Shown here: positions 9,801-17,604 of the stretch, one piece after another | Position numbering within the stretch: position 1 is the first letter of the stretch | How the letters are laid out: each line of letters begins with the position of its first letter | Source of the DNA: BCD1 sp965230565 | GTDB lineage: Bacteria > Bacteroidota > Bacteroidia > Chitinophagales > Saprospiraceae | Length of the DNA stretch: 64,000 nt | Direction of reading: 5' to 3' | Assembly: GCA_965230565.1 (NCBI GenBank) | Contig: CBDDLH010000016.1 | Coordinates: forward strand, 868,001 to 932,000 | Notes under the pieces: generated by a model | Seen by the model: the letters and a program-made list of their open reading frames with translations, nothing else | Databases searched by the model: none | Told to the model about the DNA's origin: nothing | Translations under genes and position numbers: made by a program

Positions 9801-12800
9801 CTGTTATGCTTCATATAAGCGAGATGACAGATCACCCCACCTTTATCTTTTTCAGTTATTTTGATACTCCGGGACTCCAGATTATTTGCAATGCCCCATA
9901 CAACAGGATCCCCTCCTCCAATTCTGCGTTCTACTTCAAATAAATAATGAACCGGCCCAAAAGCAGTACCTACGTTCAATTGAGCTGTCTCATCTGCCTT
10001 GTATTTTGCTTTATCGGGGTTGAACCAAAAACCTGAAGTAGAGGGTACCGTTTCCGTATTCAGATCATATACATTGAAAAACTGCTTATCCTCAACCAAT
10101 TCCCCGCTTTTATCATCGTTGGTTTGTAAAATAGCCACATAAGAACCTGTTTCCCATGAGCCCAAATTCAGTTCCATAGCCTTGGAATTCTCCGTATTAA
10201 AAGCTCCCGCAAACTTTCTTTCCTGCTGTTTCCAGTTCTGGATCTCATCTTCATTTGCATAGGCAAAATTCGGGAAAGTCCTCTTGAACTTAAATTCATT
10301 GATCAAAGGTCGATCCGGTTTTTGCCAGTAACGACTCACAAAATCAATTCCGGGTTCTTCCAACTTGTATATTTCCACTTTTCCCCTGGCAGGAATAAAA
10401 TCTCCGTCGAGGTTTGTCGTAGATATTCCAATAGAAACTTCCTCAGACTTTTGGATCGTTTTGGGAACATCCAGTTTGGCCTGCAGGCTAAGATAAGCCA
10501 GGTTATAGGTCCGCTGTGTCGAATGGGTCTCCCCGGTAATGTCCACAACATCAGCATAAACCGTAAACCGGAAAGACGGTTTTTTATCTTTATCAACCGA
10601 CAGATCGGGTAAAGCTTCAAAAGGGATTTCAAAACTTCCGTCTACGGCCGTTTGGGTCGTTCCATAGGCAATTTCCATCTCCCCTCCTGATGGCATTGGT
10701 CTGCGAATCCACCACGGCCACCAGGGATACCTGACCTGACGGACCACCCTGTATTTGACCGTAGCTCCATCAATGGCATTGCCGGCATAACCGGTTGCTT
10801 TCCCTTTGGCTATCACCTCGTCGCCAAGATTTACGGATTCTTCCGAAGCATTCATTTCCACTTCAAACTTCGGCCGTTTATATTCTTCCACGCGGAAGGT
10901 ATGCCGATTTTCCCCGACACTTGATTTCAGGGACATCCTTCCTCTTAGCCCAAACTCCGGAGCAGTGAAAGAACCATGGACCGTACCAAATTCATTTGAG
11001 CGAAGATCCAGTTTGGCGACCTCCTGCCAATTCACATCCATAAAGGTGACCGTAACGCTCTTATTGGGCAAAATGGCCGGAATTCCGTCTCCATCTTTTT
11101 CAACCAACAAAGCCTTGAAGTAAACCGTCTGACCCGGGCGATAAATGGCCCGATCCAGGAAGAATTTGGTCATCTGATACGACTGATCAGCATTTCTGTG
11201 TCGATAATTTAAAGAATACCCAATATTCGGAATTAACACATCATCACCCTTGCTCAAACGAATCGTAAAATATTGATTTTTACTGAACCTCGGGTAGACA
11301 AATCCCTGAGCATCAGACAAATTCTCTCCTAACTTAACGCTTTTATGTTTTCGCTCACGGCGATTGTATTCATTTTTAAAATATTCGACCTTCACTCCGG
11401 GCATTGCCTCACCGGTTTCCCGATTAGCTACTGCAATTTTAAAATCATTGCCTGAAACCTTTTTGGAAAAATATCCGATGGAAGAAACGGTAAAATGAAG
11501 ATAAGCCACCTGTTCCTGTCCATCTTTAAAATTGCCATTATCAGCCATGAGCAGCGCATAAAATCCTACTGGTAGCTTTTCAGACATTACTTCGGTTCTG
11601 TGGAATTGAAAATCACTTTCATCCGGCAGTTTTGCTTCCCATCTTTGAACCACTTGCTTTTTATTCAGGAAAGGAACAAGCTGGTCTTGATTAAGTGTAT
11701 TCCACTTTTTCAGATCATCTTCTGATAGACGAACTATTTTAAAAAATGCCTCCGGCGTGTTTTTATAATGAATGGAAGTCAGCAGAGGTTTATCCGGCAA
11801 ATTGACCTCCTCCACACTTATCTCGAATTTTCGTTGTTCAATATCTGCGATGCGCTGGATACAAAGATTAGCGCCATAACTCTTTGGATGCAGTTGAATG
11901 GCCTTATTACATAGCTCCCACGCTTTTTTGAGGTCCCATTGCACCTCAGGATTACTTTCCGAATCATAATTCACCCCCTTGTTATAATAAACACGAGATT
12001 GCTGGAAAAGAATCTCGGCCACAGCTTCATTGCCTGAATACTTTTTTTCAAGATTTTCAAGGGCTGCCAGGTACCATTGTTCTTTCAACTCACTGACTGA
12101 ATTGTCAAAAACAAACTTCAAACGTTTAAGGTCGGCATCGATCAATGCGGACGGATCGCTGTCTTCAATATGTTTCGAAAGTAAATCCTGAAATAAGACG
12201 ATCGTTTTTAGTTTCCGGGAACTGGTATCTTTTGCCGAGAAAGTAAACTCGCTGAATGCCTTTGCATCTAAAAAGAACTCCTCTCCCCGAATGTAAAACT
12301 TATAATTGGGCTCCGTCAGATAGGATCTGTCATCCACAAAGTGATCTATAGCCCTGTGCATCAGAAAATCGAATAAAGTCGGACGGAGCTTCTGAGTATT
12401 GATCTCAGAGGTGAAAATACTTCGGAATAAATCAATGTCCACTTTCGCAAGTCGGTCATCATCAACAGAACACTCATAGTTGAGATTACTGGCCTCGACG
12501 AGCTGCTCCATAGTCCATGTGGAAATATTATCCGACTGATATTCCGGGGTACTTGTACGGGATTCAATTCGCCAATAGTTCTGCTGGAGATAGTTGCCGT
12601 AGAGTTCTCCCAGCATGGAATGCAAAAGCTGTTTAGCTGGAAAATCAGCTGCTTCGGCTTCTTTTTCAAGTTTATTCAAAACTTTCACGTAACCATCTTC
12701 TTCCAGTTCATTGAAATACTTGAGGCGGTAAATGGTTGTTTTTACGATCTGGGCGGGGTTATTGTCTTTTTGGGCTTGTTGAAAAAGCACTTCTACCTTT

Positions 12801-12973
12801 TCGAGTGCCGATTTAGGAAGCCGTTTCTGGTCGAGTTCCTGAATTTCTTTCCACGCTTTTGTATAGGGATCGTTGGTAATCTTCATAGGGTTGTCGTCTT
12901 GTGCAAAAGCATTACCACTCATGAAAACTAGGTTTATGAGGAATAATACATGAAGGAGCTGCTTTTTTATCAT
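6854..12973 (-). CDS. alpha-2-macroglobulin family protein with thioester motif
   Basis: A 2039-aa exported protein with an N-terminal signal peptide (about 1-24, ending NAFAQ). The middle contains macroglobulin-type beta domains, including FFLDRAIYRPGQTVYFKALL, the usual MG domain before the bait region. A Pro/Ala-rich insert with PPPPPP (about residues 1190-1250) is the probable bait-like linker, followed by RTNLDETVFFMPQLRTDEDG. The thioester motif CTEQ is at 1491-1494 in YPYDCTEQ, within the alpha-helical TED domain. Bacterial members trap attacking proteases in the periplasm. No penicillin-binding protein 1C gene is adjacent, unlike many proteobacterial loci. Monocistronic, with a terminator downstream. 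Confidence 0.93.
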   Translation of the reverse strand: MIKKQLLHVLFLINLVFMSGNAFAQDDNPMKITNDPYTKAWKEIQELDQKRLPKSALEKVEVLFQQAQKDNNPAQIVKTTIYRLKYFNELEEDGYVKVLNKLEKEAEAADFPAKQLLHSMLGELYGNYLQQNYWRIESRTSTPEYQSDNISTWTMEQLVEASNLNYECSVDDDRLAKVDIDLFRSIFTSEINTQKLRPTLFDFLMHRAIDHFVDDRSYLTEPNYKFYIRGEEFFLDAKAFSEFTFSAKDTSSRKLKTIVLFQDLLSKHIEDSDPSALIDADLKRLKFVFDNSVSELKEQWYLAALENLEKKYSGNEAVAEILFQQSRVYYNKGVNYDSESNPEVQWDLKKAWELCNKAIQLHPKSYGANLCIQRIADIEQRKFEISVEEVNLPDKPLLTSIHYKNTPEAFFKIVRLSEDDLKKWNTLNQDQLVPFLNKKQVVQRWEAKLPDESDFQFHRTEVMSEKLPVGFYALLMADNGNFKDGQEQVAYLHFTVSSIGYFSKKVSGNDFKIAVANRETGEAMPGVKVEYFKNEYNRRERKHKSVKLGENLSDAQGFVYPRFSKNQYFTIRLSKGDDVLIPNIGYSLNYRHRNADQSYQMTKFFLDRAIYRPGQTVYFKALLVEKDGDGIPAILPNKSVTVTFMDVNWQEVAKLDLRSNEFGTVHGSFTAPEFGLRGRMSLKSSVGENRHTFRVEEYKRPKFEVEMNASEESVNLGDEVIAKGKATGYAGNAIDGATVKYRVVRQVRYPWWPWWIRRPMPSGGEMEIAYGTTQTAVDGSFEIPFEALPDLSVDKDKKPSFRFTVYADVVDITGETHSTQRTYNLAYLSLQAKLDVPKTIQKSEEVSIGISTTNLDGDFIPARGKVEIYKLEEPGIDFVSRYWQKPDRPLINEFKFKRTFPNFAYANEDEIQNWKQQERKFAGAFNTENSKAMELNLGSWETGSYVAILQTNDDKSGELVEDKQFFNVYDLNTETVPSTSGFWFNPDKAKYKADETAQLNVGTAFGPVHYLFEVERRIGGGDPVVWGIANNLESRSIKITEKDKGGVICHLAYMKHNRVHNHTTAIAVPWDDKELQISYTTFRDKLKPGQEEEWQIKISGPEGERVGAEVLAGMYDASLDAFAPNNWSLGLFPTFSYSYAHWRYTAFGMKTAGNRYYRDYTRPQRVYPQLNWFSFYLGGRGYPVAYSANEAVTLRATAAPKSAPAMADGAVPPPPPPEVEELSVDMVQTFDPEMEDSAAAYMLSGTGGSSEPPPVTIRTNLDETVFFMPQLRTDEDGNVVISFTMNEALTKWKFMTLAHTPDLKTAVGTREIVTQKELMVQPNPPRFFREKDEIHFTAKVSNLTEETIKGTAKLELFDALTMQPVDDLLGNSNAEIPFEALAGQTAPLSWKLNIPVGKVMAVTHRVTARAENFGDGEESALPVLTNRMLVTETMPLNVRGGEKESFEFTAMDKASSSATLQNHKLSLEFTSNPAWYAVKALPYLMEYPYDCTEQIFNRYYANTLASSVANKYTKIKNVFEAWKDTPALESELTKNQDLKAVLLEETPWVLAAESEEQQRKNIGLLFDLNKMGHERASALKKLSERQSGSGGFAWFPGGRDSRYITQYLVEGMGHLQALGAEDFNNDREVQRMLDRAIGFIDEEIIYEYEELKKRVARGKGKMSDDHLSNMAIHYLYTRSFFDKEMSKELSAVSEYYLGQAEQYWTTRGIYQQGLIALILDRNNRKQTAADLVKSFRERALQNKEMGMYWKYNTGYFWYQLPIETHSLMIEVFAEVAKDEKAVDELKVWLLKNKETTHWKTTKATANAVYALLANGSNWLIEDKPVKISLPKAKEKEVAIRKAMGSAEAGTGYFRVDWNQKEVSQDMAKIKVDNPNKVVAWGSMYWQYFEELDKIETFEETPLTLKKQLFRVDNSDTGPVLMPVDDENGLSPGDKVTVRIELKVDRDMEYVHMKDMRASGFEPINVLSSYKWQGGLGYYESTGDAATNFFFDYLPKGTYVFEYPVRVVHKGDFSNGITTIQCMYAPRYTSHSQGVRVKVD

Positions 12974-13078
12974 AATCTGGAATCCTGTTTTTGTTAATAA
13001 CTACTATAAGGATGCAAAAAGTATAATGCATGCATAATAATTGTGTGGGTTTAGGGTATTGGGTCTGAGTTTTGTGCT

Positions 13079-13162
13079 GTTTCAGTAGTTTCAAGGGTTT
13101 CAGAGGTTACAAGAATTAATAATTCTGCACTCATCACTCTGCATCCCGCACTTTGCACTCAA
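13079..13162. repeat. compound array: 9-nt units then 7-nt units
   Basis: Four 9-nt units (GTTTCAGTA, GTTTCAAGG, GTTTCAGAG, GTTACAAGA; 13079-13114) are followed after 13 bases by five 7-nt units (CACTCAT, CACTCTG, CATCCCG, CACTTTG, CACTCAA; 13128-13162). The same order of two unit types recurs at 15032-15096. Confidence 0.7.
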
Positions 13163-13167
13163 AAAAT

Positions 13168-13194
13168 TTACCCTGCTGGGTAACATTTTTTTTT
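13168..13194. terminator. short hairpin with T tracts on both sides
   Basis: TTACCC/GGGTAA (13168-13173 and 13178-13183) with loop TGCT is flanked by T tracts on both strands (nine T on plus, six T on minus). It lies in the leader region of the lipoprotein gene and upstream of the divergent macroglobulin gene, so it may insulate the two or attenuate the lipoprotein transcript. Confidence 0.5.
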
Positions 13195-13249
13195 GCGCCT
13201 GATATAAGGTTGAAAATTAAATAAAAACAACCTTTAAAAATTAGAAATT

Positions 13250-13750
13250 ATGAGAAATTTATTTTTGAACACGCTTTTGATCACATTGACATTATTTGCT
13301 TTTTCCAGTTGTGAAAAAGAACCATTTAATAACAGCAAGGCCCAATGGGGAAATTCCGAAGGTCGTTGGAGTGATGCTGCCCTTGATTGCAGCGGAAACG
13401 CCAGCAAATGCCTGCCGGTAGTCATAATCCATGGTATCGCTGCTCCTGATAATGGAATTGTAGGTGGGCTGGTTGACGGAACAACAGGAACTGGTTCAGC
13501 CCCTTTCGTTCAGGATTATTTTGGAAAAGATGAAGTGGCTCAGTTTTTTGTCAACCTCAATGACTACCAATTGGGACTGTTAACTTCAGGAGAATACGAT
13601 ATCAAACCTTTTTTCTTTGATCAGGATCTCTATGAATCCAAGCGAATGGGACGGGTAAAATTCTTTGCAGCCAAAAAAGAGATCGCTTCAGACCCAAATA
13701 CCTCCCTGGAGGATTACGAATTCAATTTTGAGGTGGATATCAGAGAATAA
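13250..13750 (+). CDS. small lipoprotein of unknown function
   Basis: A 166-aa protein with a clear lipoprotein signal: LLITLTLFAFSSC with the acylated Cys at residue 21. The mature part is acidic, contains two further Cys (LDCSGNASKC, a possible disulfide loop) and the hydrophobic run PVVIIHGIA, which superficially resembles a lipase start but has no nucleophile motif. I do not recognise the family. An inverted repeat AAGGTTG/CAACCTT lies at 13206-13234 before the start. It is a single gene with phased repeats on both sides. Confidence 0.75.
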   Translation: MRNLFLNTLLITLTLFAFSSCEKEPFNNSKAQWGNSEGRWSDAALDCSGNASKCLPVVIIHGIAAPDNGIVGGLVDGTTGTGSAPFVQDYFGKDEVAQFFVNLNDYQLGLLTSGEYDIKPFFFDQDLYESKRMGRVKFFAAKKEIASDPNTSLEDYEFNFEVDIRE

Positions 13751-13759
13751 TTTAACAGA

Positions 13760-13787
13760 GTTGCGAGTTACGAGATACGCGTTACGA
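13760..13787. repeat. heptamer array (GTTACGA type)
   Basis: Four in-phase units (GTTGCGA, GTTACGA, GATACGC, GTTACGA), starting 10 bases after the lipoprotein stop codon. The unit GTTACGA also occurs as a variant within the 4620 array. Confidence 0.7.
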
Positions 13788-13980
13788 GTTCAATTATTAC
13801 AGTTGATTTTACAGTATTTCAGCTTACAATCAACAAGAGCAATGAATCTTTTTTAGCAAAAAATGACAACCCGAAACCCGCAACACTCAATTGAATTTAC
13901 TAAAAATCCCATGTCCCTCAATGCCGATTATATATATCTGACTAAATCAAAAGAACAATAGTACTAATAATTCGGTTTTA

Positions 13981-14016
13981 AAAAAAGCCATCGTTTTTGC
14001 GGTGGCTTTTCTTTAT
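13981..14016 (+). terminator. rho-independent terminator or leader hairpin before the K+ channel gene
   Basis: AAAAGCCATCG (13983-13993) pairs with CGGTGGCTTTT (14000-14010), one mismatch, then a T-rich tail. It ends only 30 bases before the channel ATG, so it may end the lipoprotein transcript or lie in the channel leader. Confidence 0.55.
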
Positions 14017-14039
14017 TTTGGTGTAAAATTAAACTGACC

Positions 14040-14957
14040 ATGGCAAATAAAATACTCGACCCGGGTTTTGGACTATTCAGCAGCAGCAAAGCCAAAAGAT
14101 ATATCACGGATAACGGCGCCACAACCGTGGTGCATATCAACAAAAAATGGACTATTGCAGATATGTATCTTTGGTTGATTGAGATACCCTGGACGAAATT
14201 TTTCCTTTTCGTTACCCTGGGGTATATCGTGGCAAATATCTTTTTTGGCATAATCTATACCGCTATTGGCATTGAATCCATTACCCAACCCAGTGGGTCA
14301 ATAATTAAGGATTTCCTCAATGGTTTTTTCTTTAGTGCACAAACTATCACCACGGTTGGTTATGGCGGAATTTCTCCTAAAGGGACAGCTGCCAATTTCG
14401 TTTCCACCTTTGAGGCTCTGATTGGGTTGCTGAGTTTTTCTTTTATTACCGGATTGCTATACGGACGGTTTTCCCGACCAAATGCCTCTGTCGGATTTAG
14501 CAAAAAACTGGTCCTTCGAGATTTTAAAGACCATAGAGCGCTCATGTTCAGGCTGATGAACAACCGTACCAATATGATGATCAAACCAAGGGTTTCTGTT
14601 TCTCTCGGTATCACAAAAGGTGATCCTCAGGGAGCATTCACCAGGGATTTTTATCAACTTAAACTGGAAAGAAGCCATATCCAGGCCCTGCCAACTATCT
14701 GGACTGTTGTTCATGAAATTGATGAAGACAGTCCCCTATTCAATTATTCCAACCAGGAAATTCTGGAGCTCAATGCTGAAATATTCATTCTATTGGAATA
14801 CTACGACGATGCCTATGCACAGGATGTATTTAAAATGCACTCCTACAGTTTTTCACAGATCATTGCGAACAGGAAATTTGCCCGGTCATTCGTTTACAAT
14901 AAAGAAGGTTACCTGGAGCTGGATCATGACTCACTTGATAAAACGGAAGCGATGTGA
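14040..14957 (+). CDS. inward-rectifier-type potassium channel (KirBac family)
   Basis: A 305-aa Kir-type channel subunit, expected to act as a tetramer in the inner membrane. Order of parts: N-terminal cytoplasmic strand, slide helix (about 40-50), TM1 (about 53-77), pore helix, selectivity filter TTVGYG (104-109), TM2 (about 120-142), then the immunoglobulin-like cytoplasmic domain (about 160-290) with typical text such as RLMNNRTNMMIKPRVSVSL and LNAEIFILLEYYDD. The length and layout match KirBac proteins. The gene stands alone; no regulator is adjacent. A hairpin lies directly upstream. Confidence 0.94.
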   Translation: MANKILDPGFGLFSSSKAKRYITDNGATTVVHINKKWTIADMYLWLIEIPWTKFFLFVTLGYIVANIFFGIIYTAIGIESITQPSGSIIKDFLNGFFFSAQTITTVGYGGISPKGTAANFVSTFEALIGLLSFSFITGLLYGRFSRPNASVGFSKKLVLRDFKDHRALMFRLMNNRTNMMIKPRVSVSLGITKGDPQGAFTRDFYQLKLERSHIQALPTIWTVVHEIDEDSPLFNYSNQEILELNAEIFILLEYYDDAYAQDVFKMHSYSFSQIIANRKFARSFVYNKEGYLELDHDSLDKTEAM

Positions 14958-14960
14958 TTA

Positions 14961-15004
14961 ACGGTAGACGGTAGACGGTAGACGGTAGAGACGGTAGACG
15001 GTGG
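14961..15004. repeat. heptamer array (ACGGTAG)
   Basis: Four perfect ACGGTAG units, a 2-nt slip (AG), one more perfect unit and one variant ACGGTGG, starting 4 bases after the channel stop codon. This is the least degenerate of the arrays here. Confidence 0.9.
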
Positions 15005-15031
15005 ACGAAAAACGGTTCGATGGCTTCAAAT

Positions 15032-15096
15032 AGTTTAAGGAGTTTAAGGAGTTCTATCGTTCACTCATCACGCTGCACCATACACTCTGCACTAAC
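15032..15096. repeat. compound array: 9-nt units then 7-nt units, second copy
   Basis: Two AGTTTAAGG units and a diverged third (15032-15058), then five 7-nt units (CACTCAT, CACGCTG, CACCATA, CACTCTG, CACTAAC; 15062-15096), ending exactly at the stop of the minus-strand oxidoreductase gene. The arrangement mirrors 13079-13162. Confidence 0.7.
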
Positions 15097-16188
15097 CTAC
15101 AGTTCCTGCTTTTCATAATACCTGAAATATTTCTGGATATCCACCTCCTTATCCAGCCGGGTATTTTCCAATAGATGCTGAACCGTATGCTGGGCCCAGA
15201 AAGGAACCAATGAAGTTCCCTTTGAACCCATTCCATTAAAAAGGAACAAAGAAGGCATTTCCGGATGGGGGCCAATGAAAGGACGTCGATCCCGGACGGT
15301 TGGTCGCACGGCTGCCTGGTGATCCAATACCTCAAAAGGAACCGTGAGTACTTTTTCCAGTTTTTTGACCAAATCATCATGAGCCTTTTGGGTTGGTTCA
15401 ACTGTTTTAAAATCCCGTTGCATTGTAGCTCCTACCCAATAGGTGTCCTTTTCTCCGGTGGGAATCAGGTAAACCTTGTGTTTAAGAATCTTCTCAAACC
15501 CTGAGTCAGGGATTTTCACAATAAGCACCTCTCCCTTGTCCCCGAGGAAAGGCAAATAATTGAAGAAAGGGTTTTGCTTCACTGCAGCACCTTCGCAGAA
15601 AATCACCTTTTTAGCCACAATACCTTCATAGTCTATCTCTTCCTCATTAAATTTCAGGAGATCGTAATCAAATTGACCTTCTGTGAACATCGCTTCTGCC
15701 TTCAGATCATTTCGAAAAAGCTCAATAAGTCTGCCCACATCGACCTTGGCACCCTCGTTGATTTCAATAAAATCATATACTTCGGATACATACCCTTCAA
15801 ACTGCTCAGCAGCTATGGGATCGACCACAAAACGATCATATCCTGGAAGGGTTGTTCTTGCCAGCCACTCATTTTGTTCACCGGCATTAAAAATAGCCCT
15901 GACAATATTCCGGGAATGATATAACTTTGTGCCAAACTTTCTTTCCAACTCCCTATACGTTTCCACTGCCGTAGGAAGGAATTCCTCAACACGCCAGGAC
16001 TTGACAAAATGTCTGCCGGTAACCGGGTTGATCAAACCGGCAGCAACCGCCGTTGATGACCGGGGATTTGCGTTGTCAATAACGTGGATGGTGCAACCTG
16101 CTTTTTGCAAAAAAAACGCCAGAATCGTTCCGGCAATACCCTGCCCCACAATGAGGTAATCGACTTGTTTTGTAGGAGTTGAATTCAT
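15097..16188 (-). CDS. FAD-dependent oxidoreductase (DAO family)
   Basis: A D-amino-acid-oxidase-type flavoprotein of 363 aa. The dinucleotide-binding motif is DYLIVGQGIAGTILAFFL close to the N-terminus, followed by AAGLINPVTGRHFVKSWR, and the C-terminal FAD-binding segment RPTVRDRRPFIGPHPE with FNGMGSKGTS. The segment GLINPVTG is also seen in the FAD domain of MnmC, so a tRNA-modifying or glycine/sarcosine-oxidase-like role are both possible. An in-frame start 63 bases further upstream exists, but the ATG at 16186-16188 places the Rossmann motif about 10 residues in, as usual. Substrate unknown. Single gene. Confidence 0.85.
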   Translation of the reverse strand: MNSTPTKQVDYLIVGQGIAGTILAFFLQKAGCTIHVIDNANPRSSTAVAAGLINPVTGRHFVKSWRVEEFLPTAVETYRELERKFGTKLYHSRNIVRAIFNAGEQNEWLARTTLPGYDRFVVDPIAAEQFEGYVSEVYDFIEINEGAKVDVGRLIELFRNDLKAEAMFTEGQFDYDLLKFNEEEIDYEGIVAKKVIFCEGAAVKQNPFFNYLPFLGDKGEVLIVKIPDSGFEKILKHKVYLIPTGEKDTYWVGATMQRDFKTVEPTQKAHDDLVKKLEKVLTVPFEVLDHQAAVRPTVRDRRPFIGPHPEMPSLFLFNGMGSKGTSLVPFWAQHTVQHLLENTRLDKEVDIQKYFRYYEKQEL

Positions 16189-16211
16189 CCGGTAAAGGTA
16201 AGATTTTTCAA

Positions 16212-16243
16212 GGAAACAAGGACTAAAGGGAACGAGGGAACAA
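16212..16243. repeat. octamer array upstream of the oxidoreductase
   Basis: Four in-phase 8-nt units: GGAAACAA, GGACTAAA, GGGAACGA, GGGAACAA, located 24-55 bases before the chosen start on the minus strand. The phase is clear but the units are degenerate and purine-rich, so chance contributes more here than at other arrays. Confidence 0.5.
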
Positions 16244-16284
16244 GGCATCATTTATTTGAAATTTCTAGATTTTTTTAATTGGGA

Positions 16285-16899
16285 ATGAGAAAAATATATC
16301 AAAAGGTTTTTGCAGCGGTTTATGACCTTATCATGGATTCCACGGAACAAACCCTGGAAGTCAATCGTCGGCAATTATTAGGTCACCTGAAGGGGAAAAT
16401 ACTGGAGGTTGGTGTAGGAACAGGAGCCAATTTCAGCTATTTTAATGATGAAGCACAGGTATTGGCCATCGAGCCATCCGCACCCATGCTGAAAAAGGCG
16501 GTTAGAAAAATTCCGGATAGTAAACACATTGAAGTACACAACCTGGGTGTAAATGATCAGGCGGTAGAAAATATGATTCCTGAAAACAGTTTGGATGCTG
16601 TCGTTTGCACCTTAGTTCTGTGCACCATTCCTCAACCTGAAATAGCGTTGGAAAAATTCAAACGATGGCTGAAACCGGATGGAGAACTGGTCGTACTGGA
16701 ACACATTCGTTCCAAACACCACTGGCATGGCCGCATGCAGGACTGGGTGAATCCTATTTGGAAAGCTGTAGGAGAAGGATGTAATCTAAACCGAGATACG
16801 GATCAGATGATCAAAGCAGCAGGGTTTGTGCCCGTAAAGGAGGAATATTTCAAGAATTCGGTTACGTGGTATCAGGGGGTGTTCAAAAAAGATAACTGA
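16285..16899 (+). CDS. class I SAM-dependent methyltransferase (METTL7-like)
   Basis: A 204-aa methyltransferase with motif I ILEVGVGTGANFSYF, motif II VLAIEPSAPML, and the strand AVVCTLVLCTIP. The segment LVVLEHIRSKHHWHGRMQDW, then GEGCNLNRDT, resembles the METTL7/thiol-methyltransferase-like branch of the UbiE-type fold. Substrate not known. A TTG two codons upstream could also start the protein, but ATG at 16285 is preferred. It converges on the YjbR-type gene with only 10 bases between stop codons. Confidence 0.85.
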   Translation: MRKIYQKVFAAVYDLIMDSTEQTLEVNRRQLLGHLKGKILEVGVGTGANFSYFNDEAQVLAIEPSAPMLKKAVRKIPDSKHIEVHNLGVNDQAVENMIPENSLDAVVCTLVLCTIPQPEIALEKFKRWLKPDGELVVLEHIRSKHHWHGRMQDWVNPIWKAVGEGCNLNRDTDQMIKAAGFVPVKEEYFKNSVTWYQGVFKKDN

Positions 16900-16909
16900 T
16901 GGTTTTTTG

Positions 16910-17266
16910 CTAAATCCTCTCCCATTCTTGTTTTACTTTTTTGGGCAGGCTATTCACAATAAGGTCATACGAATGATCTATCAGTTCAATGAGGAAATCA
17001 TCATCAAGATCACCTTCGAACGAGACGGTGTTCCAATGAACTTTGCTCATGTGCCATCCAGGCTGGATTTCTTCATATTCTTCCCGAAGTTCCATTGCCC
17101 GATCGGGATCGCATTTTAAGTTAACTTTAAATTCCTCACTATCAAGCCCAGTGAGGGCAAACATTTTATTCATCACCTTGAAAACAAGGGTAACCTCGTC
17201 AAAAGGAAAGGTTTCTTCCACGCCTTTTTTATTAAGGCAATAATCTCTGAATGCTTCAATGTTCAT
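16910..17266 (-). CDS. MmcQ/YjbR family protein
   Basis: A 118-aa protein of the MmcQ/YjbR family (CyaY-like fold, often described as DNA-binding). Typical features are the opening FRDYCLNKKGVEETFPFDE, the strand VFKVMNKMFALTGL, and the pair HMSKVHWNTV with ELIDHSYDLIV near the C-terminus. The ATG at 17264-17266 is preferred over a TTG three codons upstream. Hexamer repeats lie in its leader. The cellular role of the family is poorly defined. Confidence 0.88.
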   Translation of the reverse strand: MNIEAFRDYCLNKKGVEETFPFDEVTLVFKVMNKMFALTGLDSEEFKVNLKCDPDRAMELREEYEEIQPGWHMSKVHWNTVSFEGDLDDDFLIELIDHSYDLIVNSLPKKVKQEWERI

Positions 17267-17279
17267 TGTAGACAAATTA

Positions 17280-17303
17280 GGCTAAGGAGAAGGCTAAGGC
17301 TGA
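17280..17303. repeat. hexamer array (GGCTAA/GGCTGA)
   Basis: In-phase 6-nt units GGCTAA, GGAGAA, GGCTAA, GGCTGA. The 14-mer GGCTAAGGCTGAGG at 17292-17305 recurs exactly at 26979-26992 and, inverted, at 27197-27210. Confidence 0.7.
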
Positions 17304-17395
17304 GGAATGGTTTTTGTACCTCAATCCAAGCCAATAAATTTCTGTAAAAATAAGGAAACTTTTCTTAGTTACTTTTCATTTAGACAGGTAGGCAG

Positions 17396-17403
17396 TATAT
17401 TTG
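17396..17403 (+). promoter_or_regulatory. probable -7 element of the tRNA-Arg transcript
   Basis: TATATTTG matches TANNTTTG, about 130 bases before the tRNA. A clear -33 TTG is missing (TTT at the expected position). Confidence 0.4.
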
Positions 17404-17532
17404 CATCCGCGACAAAAATTTTTCGGATATTTCCGGATGGTAAATGCACAATGTAATTTTTTCACACACCCAACTCACACTCAAACCCACTTTTAAAGTT
17501 TACATTTTGCATTTATCATTTTAAATTTCTCC

Positions 17533-17604
17533 GGCCCCGTAGTTCAAGGGATAGAATAGAAGTTTCCTAAACTTTAGATCCAGGTTCGAGTCCTGGCGGG
17601 GCTA
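17533..17604 (+). tRNA. tRNA-Arg (anticodon CCT)
   Basis: A 72-nt cloverleaf: acceptor GGCCCCG pairs with CGGGGCT (first pair G-T), D stem GTTC/GAAT, anticodon stem GAAGT/ACTTT with loop TTCCTAA giving anticodon CCT, variable AGAT, T arm CCAGG-TTCGAGT-CCTGG, discriminator A. CCA is not encoded. A hairpin with T tract follows directly. The 3' end is the boundary of a 126-bp tandem duplication. Confidence 0.95.

Noticed and set aside
14961..15004. ACGGTAG repeats considered as a CRISPR array
   Set aside because: Units are 7 nt, contiguous and without spacers, and no cas genes are in the window.
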